Notes: generated from the sequence alone by a model not told the origin. Positions 53,383 to 63,511 are shown, counted from the first letter of the stretch. The stretch is 64,000 nucleotides of DNA from Mesobacillus boroniphilus JCM 21738 (GCF_000517385.1 NZ_BAUW01000005.1:1-64000), one strand, 5' to 3'. Translations and numbers: made by a program.

Positions 53383-53387
53383 TAGTT

Positions 53388-54071
53388 TTATCTGATTTCT
53401 ACCCAGCCATTCTTAATTGCGACGACCACAGCCTGGGTACGGTCGTTTACGTTCATTTTTTGCAAGATATTGCTTACATGGTTTTTGACTGTTTTTTCGC
53501 TGATGAACAGTGCTTCGCCAATGCCTCTGTTGCTCTTTCCATCTGCCAACAGCTGGAGGACTTCACATTCGCGGCGTGTCAGCAGGTGAAGAGGCCGGCG
53601 AATCTCTACCGGGGATATGTACTTATCCGATCCGCCTTCATCAGCGGATAATCGGCGGTATTCTTTTACAAGGTTGTGCGTTACACGAGGGTGAAGGTAT
53701 GATCCTCCATCTGCAACGACTTTAACTGCTTCAACCAGTGCATCGGCATCCATTTCTTTTAATAGATAGCCTGTTGCTCCTGTTTTCAAAGCATGGGTCA
53801 CATAGTTCTCATCATCGTGAATCGATAATATGATGACTTTGGAATCAGGGTACTTTTCAATCAATTCTTCTGTTGCTTCAACACCATTCACATTCGGCAT
53901 ATTGATATCCATAATGACTACGTCCGGCCGATGCTGATCTACAAGTGAGATAGCTTCGCTGCCGTCGTCACCTTCTGCCACTACTTCGAATGTTGGTTCA
54001 AAATCAAGGATCCGTTTTACACCTTCTCTGAAAAGTTGATGGTCGTCAATAATGACAATCTTTGTTGTCAT
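53388..54071 (-). CDS. degU: DegU response regulator
   Basis: 227 residues. Receiver domain with acidic pocket [16 protein letters not shown], phospho-acceptor Asp in [16 protein letters not shown] (residue ~56), and a LuxR/GerE HTH at the C-terminus ([43 protein letters not shown]). Controls degradative enzymes, competence and motility according to phosphorylation by DegS; it also drives flgM-related genes, which are nearby. Confidence 0.95.
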   Translation of the reverse strand: MTTKIVIIDDHQLFREGVKRILDFEPTFEVVAEGDDGSEAISLVDQHRPDVVIMDINMPNVNGVEATEELIEKYPDSKVIILSIHDDENYVTHALKTGATGYLLKEMDADALVEAVKVVADGGSYLHPRVTHNLVKEYRRLSADEGGSDKYISPVEIRRPLHLLTRRECEVLQLLADGKSNRGIGEALFISEKTVKNHVSNILQKMNVNDRTQAVVVAIKNGWVEIR

Positions 54072-54126
54072 AACATTCGCCTCCCTTTACGGCTTCTAAC
54101 TCTTTTATCTATCTAATTTTATATTT

Positions 54127-55269
54127 CTATAGATTCATTGGAATTTGGATGATGACTAAAGTCCCTGTGCCAATTTTGGAATGGATGTTCAGTTCGCCAT
54201 TGAGCAGCTCCACCCTTTCCCTGATTCCAAGGATACCAAATGATTCAGGTTTGGCTTCATTGACATCAAAGCCTCTGCCATTGTCCTTTACCACTGCCAT
54301 TACCAGGTCTCTTTTTATCTCCAGCTTAACCTGGATGATCGTTGCATTGGCGTGCTTCAGCGCGTTTTGTACCGATTCCTGAATCATCCTGAACAGCGCA
54401 ACTTCATATTTGGCATGGAGCCTTTTATCCTCACCCATATTTGAGAATTCTATTTTTGTCGTCTTATGATAGTCTTCGATTGTCTGTAAATATTTTTTGA
54501 GGGTAGGAACCAAACCTAAATCGTCAAGAGCCATTGGCCTCAAATCGTAGATGATTCTCCTGACCTCATATAGTGCCGAACGAACCATCTTTTTCATGTC
54601 TTTGATCTCATTGATCGCTTCACTTGCGCTGCGTTCTTTATAGATTTTCTCTATAAGGTCTGATCGCATCATCACATTCGCCAGCATTTGTGCGGGACCG
54701 TCATGGATCTCACGGGAAAGCCTTTTTCGCTCATCTTCCTGGGCTTCGATGATTTTCAGGCCAAAATCCTGCTTCTGCTTCGCGGTTTCAAGTGCTTCAC
54801 CCATTTGTCTGATATCGCTCATCAAATAATTCATGACGACGGTTATTTGAGAAACAAGGTGTTCAGCCTTTTCAATTGTTTCACTTAACCCTAGAAGCCT
54901 TCGTTCAAGATCATCCCGTTTTTCCCGAAGCTGTTTTTCAATCTGCCTGTTAAGCGTCAGTTCCATTTGGAGCTTATGAGCAACCTCATATGCCTCACGG
55001 ACCTGCACTTCCGTATAATCCTTAAAGTGCTTGCTTACTTCTGACAGCCTTTTTCTCGCTGCTCTTACCTGGGTATCAAGAAAGTCACCTTCATTGATCG
55101 TTTGGGCAACCTTTCGTTTAATTTCTCTCAATTCATCTGTAATCGACTCATAATCCGAGCGGCATTCCTCGCCAATTCGAAAAATTTCGTCTTTACTTTC
55201 GCCAACGGTTTCTATCATTTTTTCAAGAATCAGGTCAAGTGCTTTTGAGTCGAACATTTTAATAACCAT
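54127..55269 (-). CDS. degS: DegS cytoplasmic sensor histidine kinase
   Basis: 380 residues. No membrane segment; N-terminal ~170 residues are coiled coil (the DegS sensor domain). The phospho-His is in SREIHDGPAQMLANVMMRSDL, the N-box in QNALKHANATIIQV, and the G-boxes in VKDNGRGFDV and FGILGIRERVELLNGEL. Start ATG 55269 behind GGGGGAA. 55 bases ahead of degU, one operon. Confidence 0.95.
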   Translation of the reverse strand: MVIKMFDSKALDLILEKMIETVGESKDEIFRIGEECRSDYESITDELREIKRKVAQTINEGDFLDTQVRAARKRLSEVSKHFKDYTEVQVREAYEVAHKLQMELTLNRQIEKQLREKRDDLERRLLGLSETIEKAEHLVSQITVVMNYLMSDIRQMGEALETAKQKQDFGLKIIEAQEDERKRLSREIHDGPAQMLANVMMRSDLIEKIYKERSASEAINEIKDMKKMVRSALYEVRRIIYDLRPMALDDLGLVPTLKKYLQTIEDYHKTTKIEFSNMGEDKRLHAKYEVALFRMIQESVQNALKHANATIIQVKLEIKRDLVMAVVKDNGRGFDVNEAKPESFGILGIRERVELLNGELNIHSKIGTGTLVIIQIPMNL

Positions 55270-55689
55270 TTAAATTCCCCCACGGGTGGCACACATAGAT
55301 ATTTTATCGCGAAACATGGATGGTTACTAATTTCAACAAGAAAATCATGCCAATTTTGATAAAAATCGTCATAAAGACACATAAAGGATTTACCATTCTA
55401 AGTCTTATATCCTATAATTTTAGGAAATAAACTCCTCAATGAAAATTAAAACATTTTTCCGAAAATATTTATTGGAGATTCCCCTACTGGTAGGACCACT
55501 AAACATTATAACATCCATACATTTTTACTGTATTAAAGTTATATTACAATCATAAGACAAGAATTGTCCGATGTATGGCTTAAACTTATAATGAATTGTA
55601 GCACTAAATAACGATAACGAAAACAAGCACTATGTCAAAATGACCATATAGAGTATTGGGAAATTTTCAAAAGAGAGGACCGAACCTAA
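55270..55689. other. 420-bp divergent promoter region degS / yvyE
   Basis: AT-rich spacer between the divergent degSU and yvyE units. It must hold both promoters; I cannot single out convincing boxes, and see no gene or RNA. Confidence 0.5.
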
Positions 55690-56337
55690 TTGCTTCCAAC
55701 TTATTATACAGTTACAGGCTATGGAGAAAATGAATTCGAGATACAAAAATCCCGGTTCATAGCATATATAGATAGAGCGGAAACAGAGGAAGAGGCCCAA
55801 GAATTCATCCAGTCCATCAAGAAAAAAAACTGGAACGCGAATCATAATTGCTCTGCCTACCTTATTGGCGAGAATGACCACATCCAGAAGGCCAATGATG
55901 ATGGAGAACCAAGCGGCACTGCCGGTGTCCCAATCCTTGAGGTTTTAAAAAAGAAGCATTTAAAGGATACGGTTGTTGTAATCACCCGCTACTTCGGCGG
56001 CATCAAACTTGGAGCCGGGGGCTTGATTCGCGCTTATGGCAAGGCAACTTCGGAAGGAATCCGAACTACTGGTATAGTGAAGAGAACATTAACAAGTATA
56101 ATTCATGTCTCGATGGAGTATACTTTGCTGGGGAAAATAGAAAATGAATTAAGGTCTTCTATTTATACTGTAAAGCAAATTCATTACAATGAGCTAGTTG
56201 AATTCGAAGTGTACGTTAAGGATAACCAAAAAGAAGATTTTAAAGAATGGATGGTAGATTTAACAAATGGCAAAAGTACTTTATGGGAAGGCGAAATCAC
56301 TTACCTTGAAGAAGAAAGTAGCATTTTAGACAACTAA
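55690..56337 (+). CDS. yvyE: YvyE, YigZ/IMPACT family protein
   Basis: 215 residues, TTG start behind AGAGAGGA. The IMPACT domain (KSRFIAYIDRAETEEEAQEFIQSIKKKNWNANHNCSAYLIGE, DGEPSGTAGVPILEVL, VVVITRYFGGIKLGAGGLIRAYG) fills the first 130 residues, followed by a DUF1949 ferredoxin-like C-domain. Biochemical role unsettled. Divergent from degS as in B. subtilis. Confidence 0.92.
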   Translation: MLPTYYTVTGYGENEFEIQKSRFIAYIDRAETEEEAQEFIQSIKKKNWNANHNCSAYLIGENDHIQKANDDGEPSGTAGVPILEVLKKKHLKDTVVVITRYFGGIKLGAGGLIRAYGKATSEGIRTTGIVKRTLTSIIHVSMEYTLLGKIENELRSSIYTVKQIHYNELVEFEVYVKDNQKEDFKEWMVDLTNGKSTLWEGEITYLEEESSILDN

Positions 56338-56417
56338 CCCATATTTACTATTCTTTTTTTATCCTATAAAATAAAGTATTGTGCCAAACATTATTCCATA
56401 TAAAAGTAGGGATTAAT

Positions 56418-57422
56418 ATGTCCAAGACGAGAATGGGAAGGAAGAAACGCAGAGCTAAACGTTTTATCCGCGTTACCCTCTTTCTTTTCCTTTTAATATC
56501 ATTTGGGGGATTATCATACTATGCATTTGATTTGTTTTATGATGCTAAAGAAGCAACGGATAGCATATATGAAAAACTTTCGTCAGAAGATGAAGACGGA
56601 GTAAAAGAGAATATTAGAGTAACAAAAGATCCTTTTACTATATTATTAGCAGGAATAGAAAATCAGGATGGCGGAACAGGACGGTCGGATGTCTTGATGT
56701 TAGTTACAGTCAATCCAAAAACGGAAGAAATATATCTTTTGAGTATTCCACGAGATACGAGGACGTATATTCCAGATGCCGGATATGACTCAAAAATCAC
56801 TCATTCATACGGACATGGCGGCATATCAGCGACTATGAAAACTGTCGAAAATATGCTTGATGTTCCTATCGATTACTATATCACAACAAATTTTGATGGA
56901 TTTGAAGATGTCGTCGATACACTTGGTGGAGTAACAGTAGATGTGCCTTTCACATTTAAAGCTCAGCTTACAGGCAGCTTGAAGTGGAAAACATACAATG
57001 AAGGAGAAATGGACCTCAATGGGAATGAAGCTTTGGCTTATGTTCGAATGAGAAAATCTGACCCTAAGGGTGACATGGGGCGAAATGAAAGGCAACAGCA
57101 AGTCATAAAAGCAATTATCGACAAAGGAACATCTTTCAAATCAATAACCAAGGTTGATGATATTATGAATGATCTTGGCGAAAACGTCAGGACTGATATA
57201 CCACCAAGCAAATTTGTCAGTTTCATTCAGCTCTATTCTAAATTAAAAGACAATAATATCCAGAACTTATCGCTGAAGGGCTACGATGATAATATTAATG
57301 ATGTTTATTATTATATCCCTGATCAAGCTTCTTTAGATGAGATTAGCCAGAAAGTAAATTATACTTTGGACAAAAGATCAGTCGTTCACGAAAGTCAAAA
57401 TTCGGATAATGATAATGAATAA
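56418..57422 (+). CDS. LytR-CpsA-Psr family wall-polymer ligase (TagU-like)
   Basis: About 334 residues from ATG 56418. Cytoplasmic Lys/Arg-rich start (KTRMGRKKRRAKRFIR), one membrane anchor (VTLFLFLLISFGGLSYYAF), then the extracellular LCP domain: DPFTILLAGIENQDGGTGRSDVLMLVTVNPKTEEIYLLSIPRDTRTYI contains the phosphate-binding Arg and Asp residues, and YVRMRKSDPKGDMGRNERQQQVIKAII the second Arg set. Transfers teichoic acid or other anionic polymers to peptidoglycan. Followed by cell-wall hydrolase genes. Confidence 0.9.
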   Translation: MSKTRMGRKKRRAKRFIRVTLFLFLLISFGGLSYYAFDLFYDAKEATDSIYEKLSSEDEDGVKENIRVTKDPFTILLAGIENQDGGTGRSDVLMLVTVNPKTEEIYLLSIPRDTRTYIPDAGYDSKITHSYGHGGISATMKTVENMLDVPIDYYITTNFDGFEDVVDTLGGVTVDVPFTFKAQLTGSLKWKTYNEGEMDLNGNEALAYVRMRKSDPKGDMGRNERQQQVIKAIIDKGTSFKSITKVDDIMNDLGENVRTDIPPSKFVSFIQLYSKLKDNNIQNLSLKGYDDNINDVYYYIPDQASLDEISQKVNYTLDKRSVVHESQNSDNDNE

Positions 57423-57428
57423 TTTGTA

Positions 57429-57455
57429 GAAACCTTTGATAGGTTTCTTTTTTTG
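57429..57455 (+). terminator. Terminator after the LCP gene
   Basis: GAAACCT-ttgat-AGGTTTC followed by seven T. Confidence 0.85.
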
Positions 57456-57664
57456 TCTAATTTTCGGTTAAATTTACCATTTGGGAATTCTCTATATATT
57501 CTTAACCTAGATTTTTTTTGTCCGATAAAAGTCTATGAAGCATCTATCATCCTATCTGTATGCAAATATTACCAAGACAACTAGCACTTTATTACGATTG
57601 GAACATTTGTCATATTTTGATAGAATGTGTAATTGAAGCGAAAAATACCAAACGGAGGGATAAT

Positions 57665-59893
57665 GTGAAAAAATTACTAGCTTCTTCAGTCTTGTCAACC
57701 GCTATCCTTTTTCCTGTTCTTGTGAATGCAGAAGACTTAGCTATTCCTGCTAATATGGTAGTAGACCAGAAGGTTGAAGTCCGAAAAGGAGCTACTACAA
57801 ATTACCCAGTTGTTACTAACCTTTCGTCAGGTCAAAATGTCAAAGTAGTCGATGAATTCACCAATTCTATAGGTGAACTCTGGTACCGAGTTGATTTGGG
57901 TACTTCTTATGGCTGGGCACCCGCGACTTACTTTGTCAATACGACAGCAACAATCCAAATAGGGTCATATGCACTAATCAAAGAGGAAACTGTCAACGTC
58001 CGTAAAGGAGCGACCACATCTTATGAGATTGTGACTAAGCTCTCCAAAGGGACCACAGTAAAGGTAATTGATCAGTTTAAGAATTCCAGAGGTGAACTTT
58101 GGTATCGAATTGAGTCGGGTGACATAAAAGGATGGGTTCTATCTACTCTATTAGAGCCAAAGCCAACAATTAATCCACCAACTCCACCAAGCGATCCTAG
58201 CCTTCCTGCCATTGGTTCCTATGTTTATAGTTACATAGATAAACTGGATGTCCGTAGAGGCGCAAGTCCTTCTTATGCTGCCGTAGCTTCTCTGTCACTG
58301 AATCAGAAGGTAAAAGTAGTCGCTCACTTCACTAACTCAAATGGTGATTCCTGGCTAAGAGTAGCAGTGAATTCAACCTCAATGGGATGGGTTCCAGCAA
58401 AGTCTGTTGGAACGACAGCCGCAATTAACGAAACATTATATGTTTCAGTAGATATTGCTAACTTGAGAAATGGCCCATCTTTAAATGATGAGGTAATTGC
58501 ACAGGTTGGCAAAGGGACAGTTCTTAAAGCTGTGACGGCTCAGCAAAATTCAAGCACAGATATTTGGTATAAAGTAATAACACCATCTAATCAAACTGCG
58601 TGGATTCATTCTTCTATCGTATCGAAGACAGCTCCTGCTATTGGAACAACTAAATATATTGGCACAAAGAACGCGGCAATGTATTCTGGTGCGACCTTCC
58701 AATATAAAGTTACTGAGCGACTGACTTACATGAGCAAAGTAACAGTTTTAAAAGAGTTTGTAAATTCATTGGGCCAAAAATGGGTTCAGATTAAAAGCTC
58801 TACTGGAAAAACCGGTTGGACTCCAGCATATGAAGTAATATCGTCCACAAAGGATTACCAATACCTTTACGCGCTAAATAACTCAGTAATTAGAAAAGGT
58901 GCTTCTACTAAATATGCCGTATCTGCATACTTAAAAGAAAATGAACCTTTGATTGTGTTAAATAAACTTGGAAACTGGACAAATGTTGAAACTTTAAACG
59001 GAGTTAGAGGGTGGATTGACAATTCACAAACCTCCCAGGTTTCCCTAAAAAGGCTCACCTCCCCAATCATTTCAACTGTTGAGGGAATGCCAAATATAAC
59101 ATGGAATAAGACGACTGATTTTAACTTTACTTATTCTATGGTTTCAAACCAATTAAAGTTATCTGGTGGATTAACTGATATTGAAATTCCAAGCAGCAAA
59201 ATACCAGGTATTTCTTCAATTACTACTACTGCAATTGGTAGTAATGAAGAAGCAGTCGTTCTTTCATTTGAACCAGGATATACTTTCACAATACGTAATC
59301 ATCAAAATAAGGTGACAATCAAAGTACTCCCTGCTGTCCTGTCAGGCAAGAAAATCATTATTGACCCAGGTCACGGTGGAAAAGATTCCGGAGCAGTTGG
59401 TCCAACTGGCCTGAAAGAAAAGGATGTCAATCTGGGAACCGCATTACTCCTTAAGAAAGAACTAGAGAAGTTTGGGGCCACTGTTAAGCTAACTCGCAGT
59501 ACGGATGTATTTTTAGAACTGGAAGAGCGAACTGCTATTGCTAATTCAACTGATTATGACGCTTTTATAAGTATCCATGCAGATTCATACTCTTCAACGT
59601 CTTATGGTACATCAACATTTTACAACAGTTCCGTCAACTTCAATGGACCAAAGAGTAAAGTATTAGCTTATGATATTCAACCATACCTTGCTTCTTCACT
59701 CGGTACCCATAACCGTGGTGTTCTAGAAAAGAACTTTTATGTGAACAGAATGAATGAGCTATCTAGTATTCTAGTAGAATTAGCTTTCATTTCAAATCCA
59801 AAGGAAGAGGCAATGTTAAAAACCAACAGCTTCAGACAAAAGGCAGCTGAAGGGATAAGAAAAGGCCTCCAGGAATATTTTTCTAAATTATAA
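57665..59893 (+). CDS. N-acetylmuramoyl-L-alanine amidase with six SH3b repeats
   Basis: 742 residues from GTG 57665 behind ACGGAGGG; a longer frame upstream has no ribosome-binding site. Signal peptide KKLLASSVLSTAILFPVLVNA, then six bacterial SH3 repeats of ~70 residues, each with a VRKGAT-type box and an LWYR-type box (VEVRKGATTNYPV, VNVRKGATTSYEI, LDVRRGASPSYAA, ANLRNGPSLND, AAMYSGATFQYK, SVIRKGASTKYAV). An AMIN-like domain follows (~480-570), and a C-terminal Amidase_3 domain with zinc ligands in IIIDPGHGGKDSGA, the Glu of GLKEKDVN, SIHADSYS and the catalytic Glu of ILVELAFISN. LytC-like wall hydrolase. Confidence 0.9.
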   Translation: MKKLLASSVLSTAILFPVLVNAEDLAIPANMVVDQKVEVRKGATTNYPVVTNLSSGQNVKVVDEFTNSIGELWYRVDLGTSYGWAPATYFVNTTATIQIGSYALIKEETVNVRKGATTSYEIVTKLSKGTTVKVIDQFKNSRGELWYRIESGDIKGWVLSTLLEPKPTINPPTPPSDPSLPAIGSYVYSYIDKLDVRRGASPSYAAVASLSLNQKVKVVAHFTNSNGDSWLRVAVNSTSMGWVPAKSVGTTAAINETLYVSVDIANLRNGPSLNDEVIAQVGKGTVLKAVTAQQNSSTDIWYKVITPSNQTAWIHSSIVSKTAPAIGTTKYIGTKNAAMYSGATFQYKVTERLTYMSKVTVLKEFVNSLGQKWVQIKSSTGKTGWTPAYEVISSTKDYQYLYALNNSVIRKGASTKYAVSAYLKENEPLIVLNKLGNWTNVETLNGVRGWIDNSQTSQVSLKRLTSPIISTVEGMPNITWNKTTDFNFTYSMVSNQLKLSGGLTDIEIPSSKIPGISSITTTAIGSNEEAVVLSFEPGYTFTIRNHQNKVTIKVLPAVLSGKKIIIDPGHGGKDSGAVGPTGLKEKDVNLGTALLLKKELEKFGATVKLTRSTDVFLELEERTAIANSTDYDAFISIHADSYSSTSYGTSTFYNSSVNFNGPKSKVLAYDIQPYLASSLGTHNRGVLEKNFYVNRMNELSSILVELAFISNPKEEAMLKTNSFRQKAAEGIRKGLQEYFSKL

Positions 59894-59939
59894 GGGTATT
59901 TTCTCTATTGGGTTTAAGTGTTAATCTACTAATATAGAC

Positions 59940-59973
59940 AGGGTATTATAAGTATAATACCCTCTTCTTTTTG
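59940..59973 (+). terminator. Terminator after the amidase gene
   Basis: AGGGTATTAT-aagt-ATAATACCCT followed by CTTCTTTTT. Confidence 0.8.
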
Positions 59974-60006
59974 GTATAAACATATTTTAGGAGGATTAAT
60001 AAAATA

Positions 60007-60696
60007 ATGAATCACACAAAAAAATTATTAGTCGCTGGTATGATTACAGTTGGAATGGGATCAGGGGCATTTTTATTTACCCCAAAGGAAATGGATGCTT
60101 CCGGAAATGTCGTTCTTGCCAGTGTTGATTGGGTTACAAGTCAATTAAATCCAGTAAATTCAAAAATATCCGAGCTAGAGTCCAAACTGGCAGCACAACA
60201 ACAAGAGATTAATAATCTAAAAGCACAAATTGGCAGTACAACGAACCCGCCGACAACTCCTCCTACAGGCCAATTGCCTTCTGTTGTATATGCTAAAGGT
60301 ACTGTATCAATCCATTCAGGGGCAACTAAGGATTATAAAGTAATCGCAACAAAGACAGCAGGTTCCAGTCTTAAGGTTGTTGATTCATTCACTGGGTCTG
60401 CAGGTCTATGGTACAGAGTAGAGCTTTCATCAACAGTGAGAGGATGGGTTTACTCTGGTGATATATCGACGACAAAACCAACTGCCACTGTACCAACACA
60501 AGTGGTGACCACAGGTGATGTTCACCTTCGCAAAGGAGCTACAACATCATATCCTGTCATTGAAACTTTAAAAGCTGGTACAACCCATAAATATATCTCA
60601 ACGTTTGTGAATTCTGCAGGAGAAAAATGGTATAACATCCAAACAGCTTCTGGTAATAAAGGATGGGTATTCAGCGGTTTAAGTGAGGTGAAATAA
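60007..60696 (+). CDS. Secreted coiled-coil protein with two SH3b repeats
   Basis: 229 residues, ATG behind TAGGAGGA. N-terminal hydrophobic anchor (KLLVAGMITVGMGSGAFLF), a short coiled coil (KISELESKLAAQQQEINNLKAQI), a Pro/Thr linker, and two SH3b repeats (VSIHSGATKDYKV ... LWYRV; VHLRKGATTSYPV ... KWYNI). No catalytic domain. Probably a wall-binding adaptor or structural partner for the LytB-like protein encoded 1 base downstream. Confidence 0.75.
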   Translation: MNHTKKLLVAGMITVGMGSGAFLFTPKEMDASGNVVLASVDWVTSQLNPVNSKISELESKLAAQQQEINNLKAQIGSTTNPPTTPPTGQLPSVVYAKGTVSIHSGATKDYKVIATKTAGSSLKVVDSFTGSAGLWYRVELSSTVRGWVYSGDISTTKPTATVPTQVVTTGDVHLRKGATTSYPVIETLKAGTTHKYISTFVNSAGEKWYNIQTASGNKGWVFSGLSEVK

Positions 60697-60697
60697 C

Positions 60698-62224
60698 TTG
60701 AAAAAAATTGCAGGTTTTTTGGCTTTTTTCATGTTATTCTCACTTGCACCGAGAATGATTGAAGCAGCAGAGCCAGTTCAATATCCAAATGAAGTTCAAG
60801 TATCCGTTTTGCTTTCTTCTAATTTTCCTATGTTATTAGATGGGACTTACGAGCTTCATAATATTGATAATAATTCCAAAACTGTGATTCCACAAAACAC
60901 GAATCTATCAGTTAAGAGTGATAGTACTGGAATTACAGTAAGTTATCCAGGGTTTAGCAAAAAAGCAAAAAATGGTTTTAATTTAAGAGAGTTAAAAGGC
61001 TCAAAAAAGTTAGCAATATTTAACTCAACGACTGAAATGAGAAGAGGAGCCTCTACTTCATATGAGGTCGTTAAGACGTTTAAATCTGGTGAAAGTGCAG
61101 ATTACAATTTCTCATTTACGAACGGTTCTGGTGAGTTATGGTATAACGTAACATCCGGAAGCAGTACTGGCTGGATATTATCCAAAACTGCAACTCTTTC
61201 TGAAGTTCCTTCTCTTGCAATTGCAAAAGTGAACAATAATCTTTCTTATAGGGGCAGTTTTTATTTAGATCCAAATGGTTCCCAAGTCCAGTTAATCAAT
61301 AAATTGGACATGGAGGATTATCTAAAAGGCGTTGTGCCTAGTGAAATGCCAGCTTCATGGAATATGGAAGCGTTAAAAGCACAAGCGATAGCTGCCCGAA
61401 GCTATGCAGCCAATATGATGATGCTGACGAGTACAGCTGCTAGTCAAGTATATCGAGGCTATACTGCTGAGACTACAAGAACAAACACAGCGATTAAAGA
61501 AACCACAGGCTTAATGGTGAAATACAATGGCAAGCCAATCCAGGCGTTTTTCCATTCGACAAGCGGCGGGAAAACAGCAAACGTAGGTGATGTTTGGAAT
61601 TCAGACCAATCATACTTCCCATATTTAGTTTCTGTTCCTGATCCTTATGAAAAGGCGCCATTAAGTAATTGGAGCGAAACTTTTGCTGCAAGCACGATTG
61701 TACAAAAATTTGGTTTTAGCAGTAATGCACAGTTACTGAATATCACCTTAGACAAAAAGGGTGTAAATGGTGAAGTAAGAGGAGTTACCGTACAAACCTC
61801 AGAAGGAACAAAAACGATAACAGGGAATGAAAATGTAATCAGAAAATTATTCCCTTTGAATAACTCGAGTGTATACAATATGTTGTATTCCAATTGGTTT
61901 GATATTGCCGATCTATCCAAATCAGGCGGGAGTGTATCAGTCCAGACCTCAAGCGGATCAATGACCCTTGACGACCTCAAAGGACAAACAGTTCAAACTT
62001 CAAGTGGACGCATCACGTTAAGTGATTCCAAGGTTTCGATCCAGACATCTAATGGCATCATCACAAATGAAGGAAGCGGCATCTCCTCCATTACCTTAGA
62101 AGGCAAAGGCTGGGGCCACAGAATCGGTATGAGCCAATACGGAGCAAAAGGCTTCGCGGAAAACGGCTACACAGCCACCCAGATTATTACACATTATTTC
62201 AAGGGTACAACCGTTTCAAAATAA
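60698..62224 (+). CDS. SpoIID/LytB-like protein with SH3b domain
   Basis: 508 residues, TTG start, only 1 base after the previous stop (GTGAGGTGAAATAAC as leader). Signal peptide KKIAGFLAFFMLFSLAPRMIEAAE; one SH3b near residues 105-165 (TEMRRGASTSYEV ... LWYNV); SpoIID domain from LDMEDYLKGVVPSEMPASWNMEALKAQAIAARSYA, with QAFFHSTSGGKTANVGDVW and the end motif GKGWGHRIGMSQYGAKGFAENG. SpoIID proteins cut glycan denuded of stem peptides; LytB modifies LytC amidase activity. Its partner is likely the amidase just upstream. A Ser/Thr/Gly-rich duplicated stretch (VSVQTSSGSMTL, VQTSSGRITL, VSIQTSNGIIT) sits in the domain. Confidence 0.85.
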   Translation: MKKIAGFLAFFMLFSLAPRMIEAAEPVQYPNEVQVSVLLSSNFPMLLDGTYELHNIDNNSKTVIPQNTNLSVKSDSTGITVSYPGFSKKAKNGFNLRELKGSKKLAIFNSTTEMRRGASTSYEVVKTFKSGESADYNFSFTNGSGELWYNVTSGSSTGWILSKTATLSEVPSLAIAKVNNNLSYRGSFYLDPNGSQVQLINKLDMEDYLKGVVPSEMPASWNMEALKAQAIAARSYAANMMMLTSTAASQVYRGYTAETTRTNTAIKETTGLMVKYNGKPIQAFFHSTSGGKTANVGDVWNSDQSYFPYLVSVPDPYEKAPLSNWSETFAASTIVQKFGFSSNAQLLNITLDKKGVNGEVRGVTVQTSEGTKTITGNENVIRKLFPLNNSSVYNMLYSNWFDIADLSKSGGSVSVQTSSGSMTLDDLKGQTVQTSSGRITLSDSKVSIQTSNGIITNEGSGISSITLEGKGWGHRIGMSQYGAKGFAENGYTATQIITHYFKGTTVSK

Positions 62225-62230
62225 TATAAA

Positions 62231-62278
62231 CAAACAAGGGCCAGGCCCCTACTAAAGTAGGGGCCTGGCCCTTGTTTG
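62231..62278. terminator. Bidirectional terminator between convergent genes
   Basis: A 22-bp perfect stem CAAACAAGGGCCAGGCCCC + TAC, loop TAAA, and its inverse, flanked by A- and T-rich sequence, between the convergent LytB-like and glycosyltransferase genes. Confidence 0.85.
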
Positions 62279-62283
62279 TTGTT

Positions 62284-63498
62284 CTATTTGATATTTTCCA
62301 ACAGGTTGTCGACGATGCTTTTCCATGAGTATTGTTCGATGGCTAGTTTTCGGCCGTTTTCGCGCATTTGTTTATATTCGGCTTCGCCTAGTTCTGCTAA
62401 TTTAATGGTCATTTCTGCCATAGCCGCTGGGTTTTCTGGCTCAGCGATTTTACCGCAATTGTATTCTTCCAGGATAGATGCACTCTCACCGCTGCCACAG
62501 TATAAAACAGGGGTGCCTGTAGAGATGGCTGGAAAAATTTTAGAAGGCCTTGCTCCTTTGAACAACTCAATATTCCTTAGGGATACGATACTGAAATCGG
62601 CTACTGAAAACATTTTCGGCATCTCTGAGACAGGAACAGAACCATAGAAGGTAACATTAGTGAGATTTAGGTCATCCTTCATTTTCAGGAGCTTTTCCCT
62701 TTCCTGCCCATCTCCTACGAATAGAAAATGAATATCAGGATGAGTATCTTTTATCAGTGCTGCTGCCTCTAAAACCGAATCTAATCCTTGTGCATATCCG
62801 AGAGTACCTGCATACATAAATACTTTCTTACCTACTAACCCTGTTTTGTCAAGAATATCCTGATTCTTAGGCAAAGGGATAAATGTATCCGTATTAACAC
62901 CATTTGGAAGTAAAAATACATCTTCTTCCTTCTTCCCTTTTTTCACCATATAATCTTTAATTCCATCGGTGGCCGTGGCAATTTTCCATGACTTCTTATA
63001 GAGGAATAACTCCAGCTTTTCCGCCAATTTAATAAAGGTTTTATTTTTCAGTATTCCTAGTTCAACAGCTGATTCAGGCCAAATATCTGCTATATTGAAT
63101 ACAAACTTTGCCCTTTTTATTTTAGCTCCCAGATATCCTGTGATACCGAGAAATAATGGCGGAGAATTACAAATGATGACATCTGTAGGCTTTGATTTAA
63201 AAATCGAGTAGAAAGCACTGAATGTAAACGAAAAGTAAGACGCAAGTCTCTTCCAAAAGCTTCCCTTCGGAGAAGGATAAATCCAGGAACGATGGACCGG
63301 AATACCGTCCCACATTTCAAACTTATAAAACATTCCCTGATACTCTTCAGGAATGACTCCTTTAGGGTGATGTGGAAAAGCGGTCAAGACTTCCACCTGG
63401 TGGCCTCTGTTAATCAGTTCCCTGCTAACTTCATAAACTCGAATTTGAGGGGCGCCGGTTTCCGGGGGAAAGTGCTGGCACAGGTAGATGACTCTCAT
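62284..63498 (-). CDS. GT4-family glycosyltransferase (WbuB/WcaI-like)
   Basis: 404 residues. N-terminal GT-B half with LCQHFPPETGAPQIRVYEVSRELINRGHQVEVLTAFPHHPKG; C-terminal half with FMYAGTLGYAQGLDSVLEAAALI, FLFVGDGQEREKL and the donor-binding E-x7-E-like region GARPSKIFPAISTGTPVLYCGSGES. The acceptor is unknown; probably a capsule, O-antigen-like or teichuronic-type surface polysaccharide. The next gene upstream supplies UDP-glucose. Confidence 0.85.
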   Translation of the reverse strand: MRVIYLCQHFPPETGAPQIRVYEVSRELINRGHQVEVLTAFPHHPKGVIPEEYQGMFYKFEMWDGIPVHRSWIYPSPKGSFWKRLASYFSFTFSAFYSIFKSKPTDVIICNSPPLFLGITGYLGAKIKRAKFVFNIADIWPESAVELGILKNKTFIKLAEKLELFLYKKSWKIATATDGIKDYMVKKGKKEEDVFLLPNGVNTDTFIPLPKNQDILDKTGLVGKKVFMYAGTLGYAQGLDSVLEAAALIKDTHPDIHFLFVGDGQEREKLLKMKDDLNLTNVTFYGSVPVSEMPKMFSVADFSIVSLRNIELFKGARPSKIFPAISTGTPVLYCGSGESASILEEYNCGKIAEPENPAAMAEMTIKLAELGEAEYKQMRENGRKLAIEQYSWKSIVDNLLENIK

Positions 63499-63511
63499 TC
63501 TTCCAACTCCA

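Noticed and set aside
53251-53387. DnaA boxes in the sda promoter, as in B. subtilis.
   Set aside because: No TTATCCACA or close variant is present upstream of this sda; the cluster lies 1.2 kb downstream of it.
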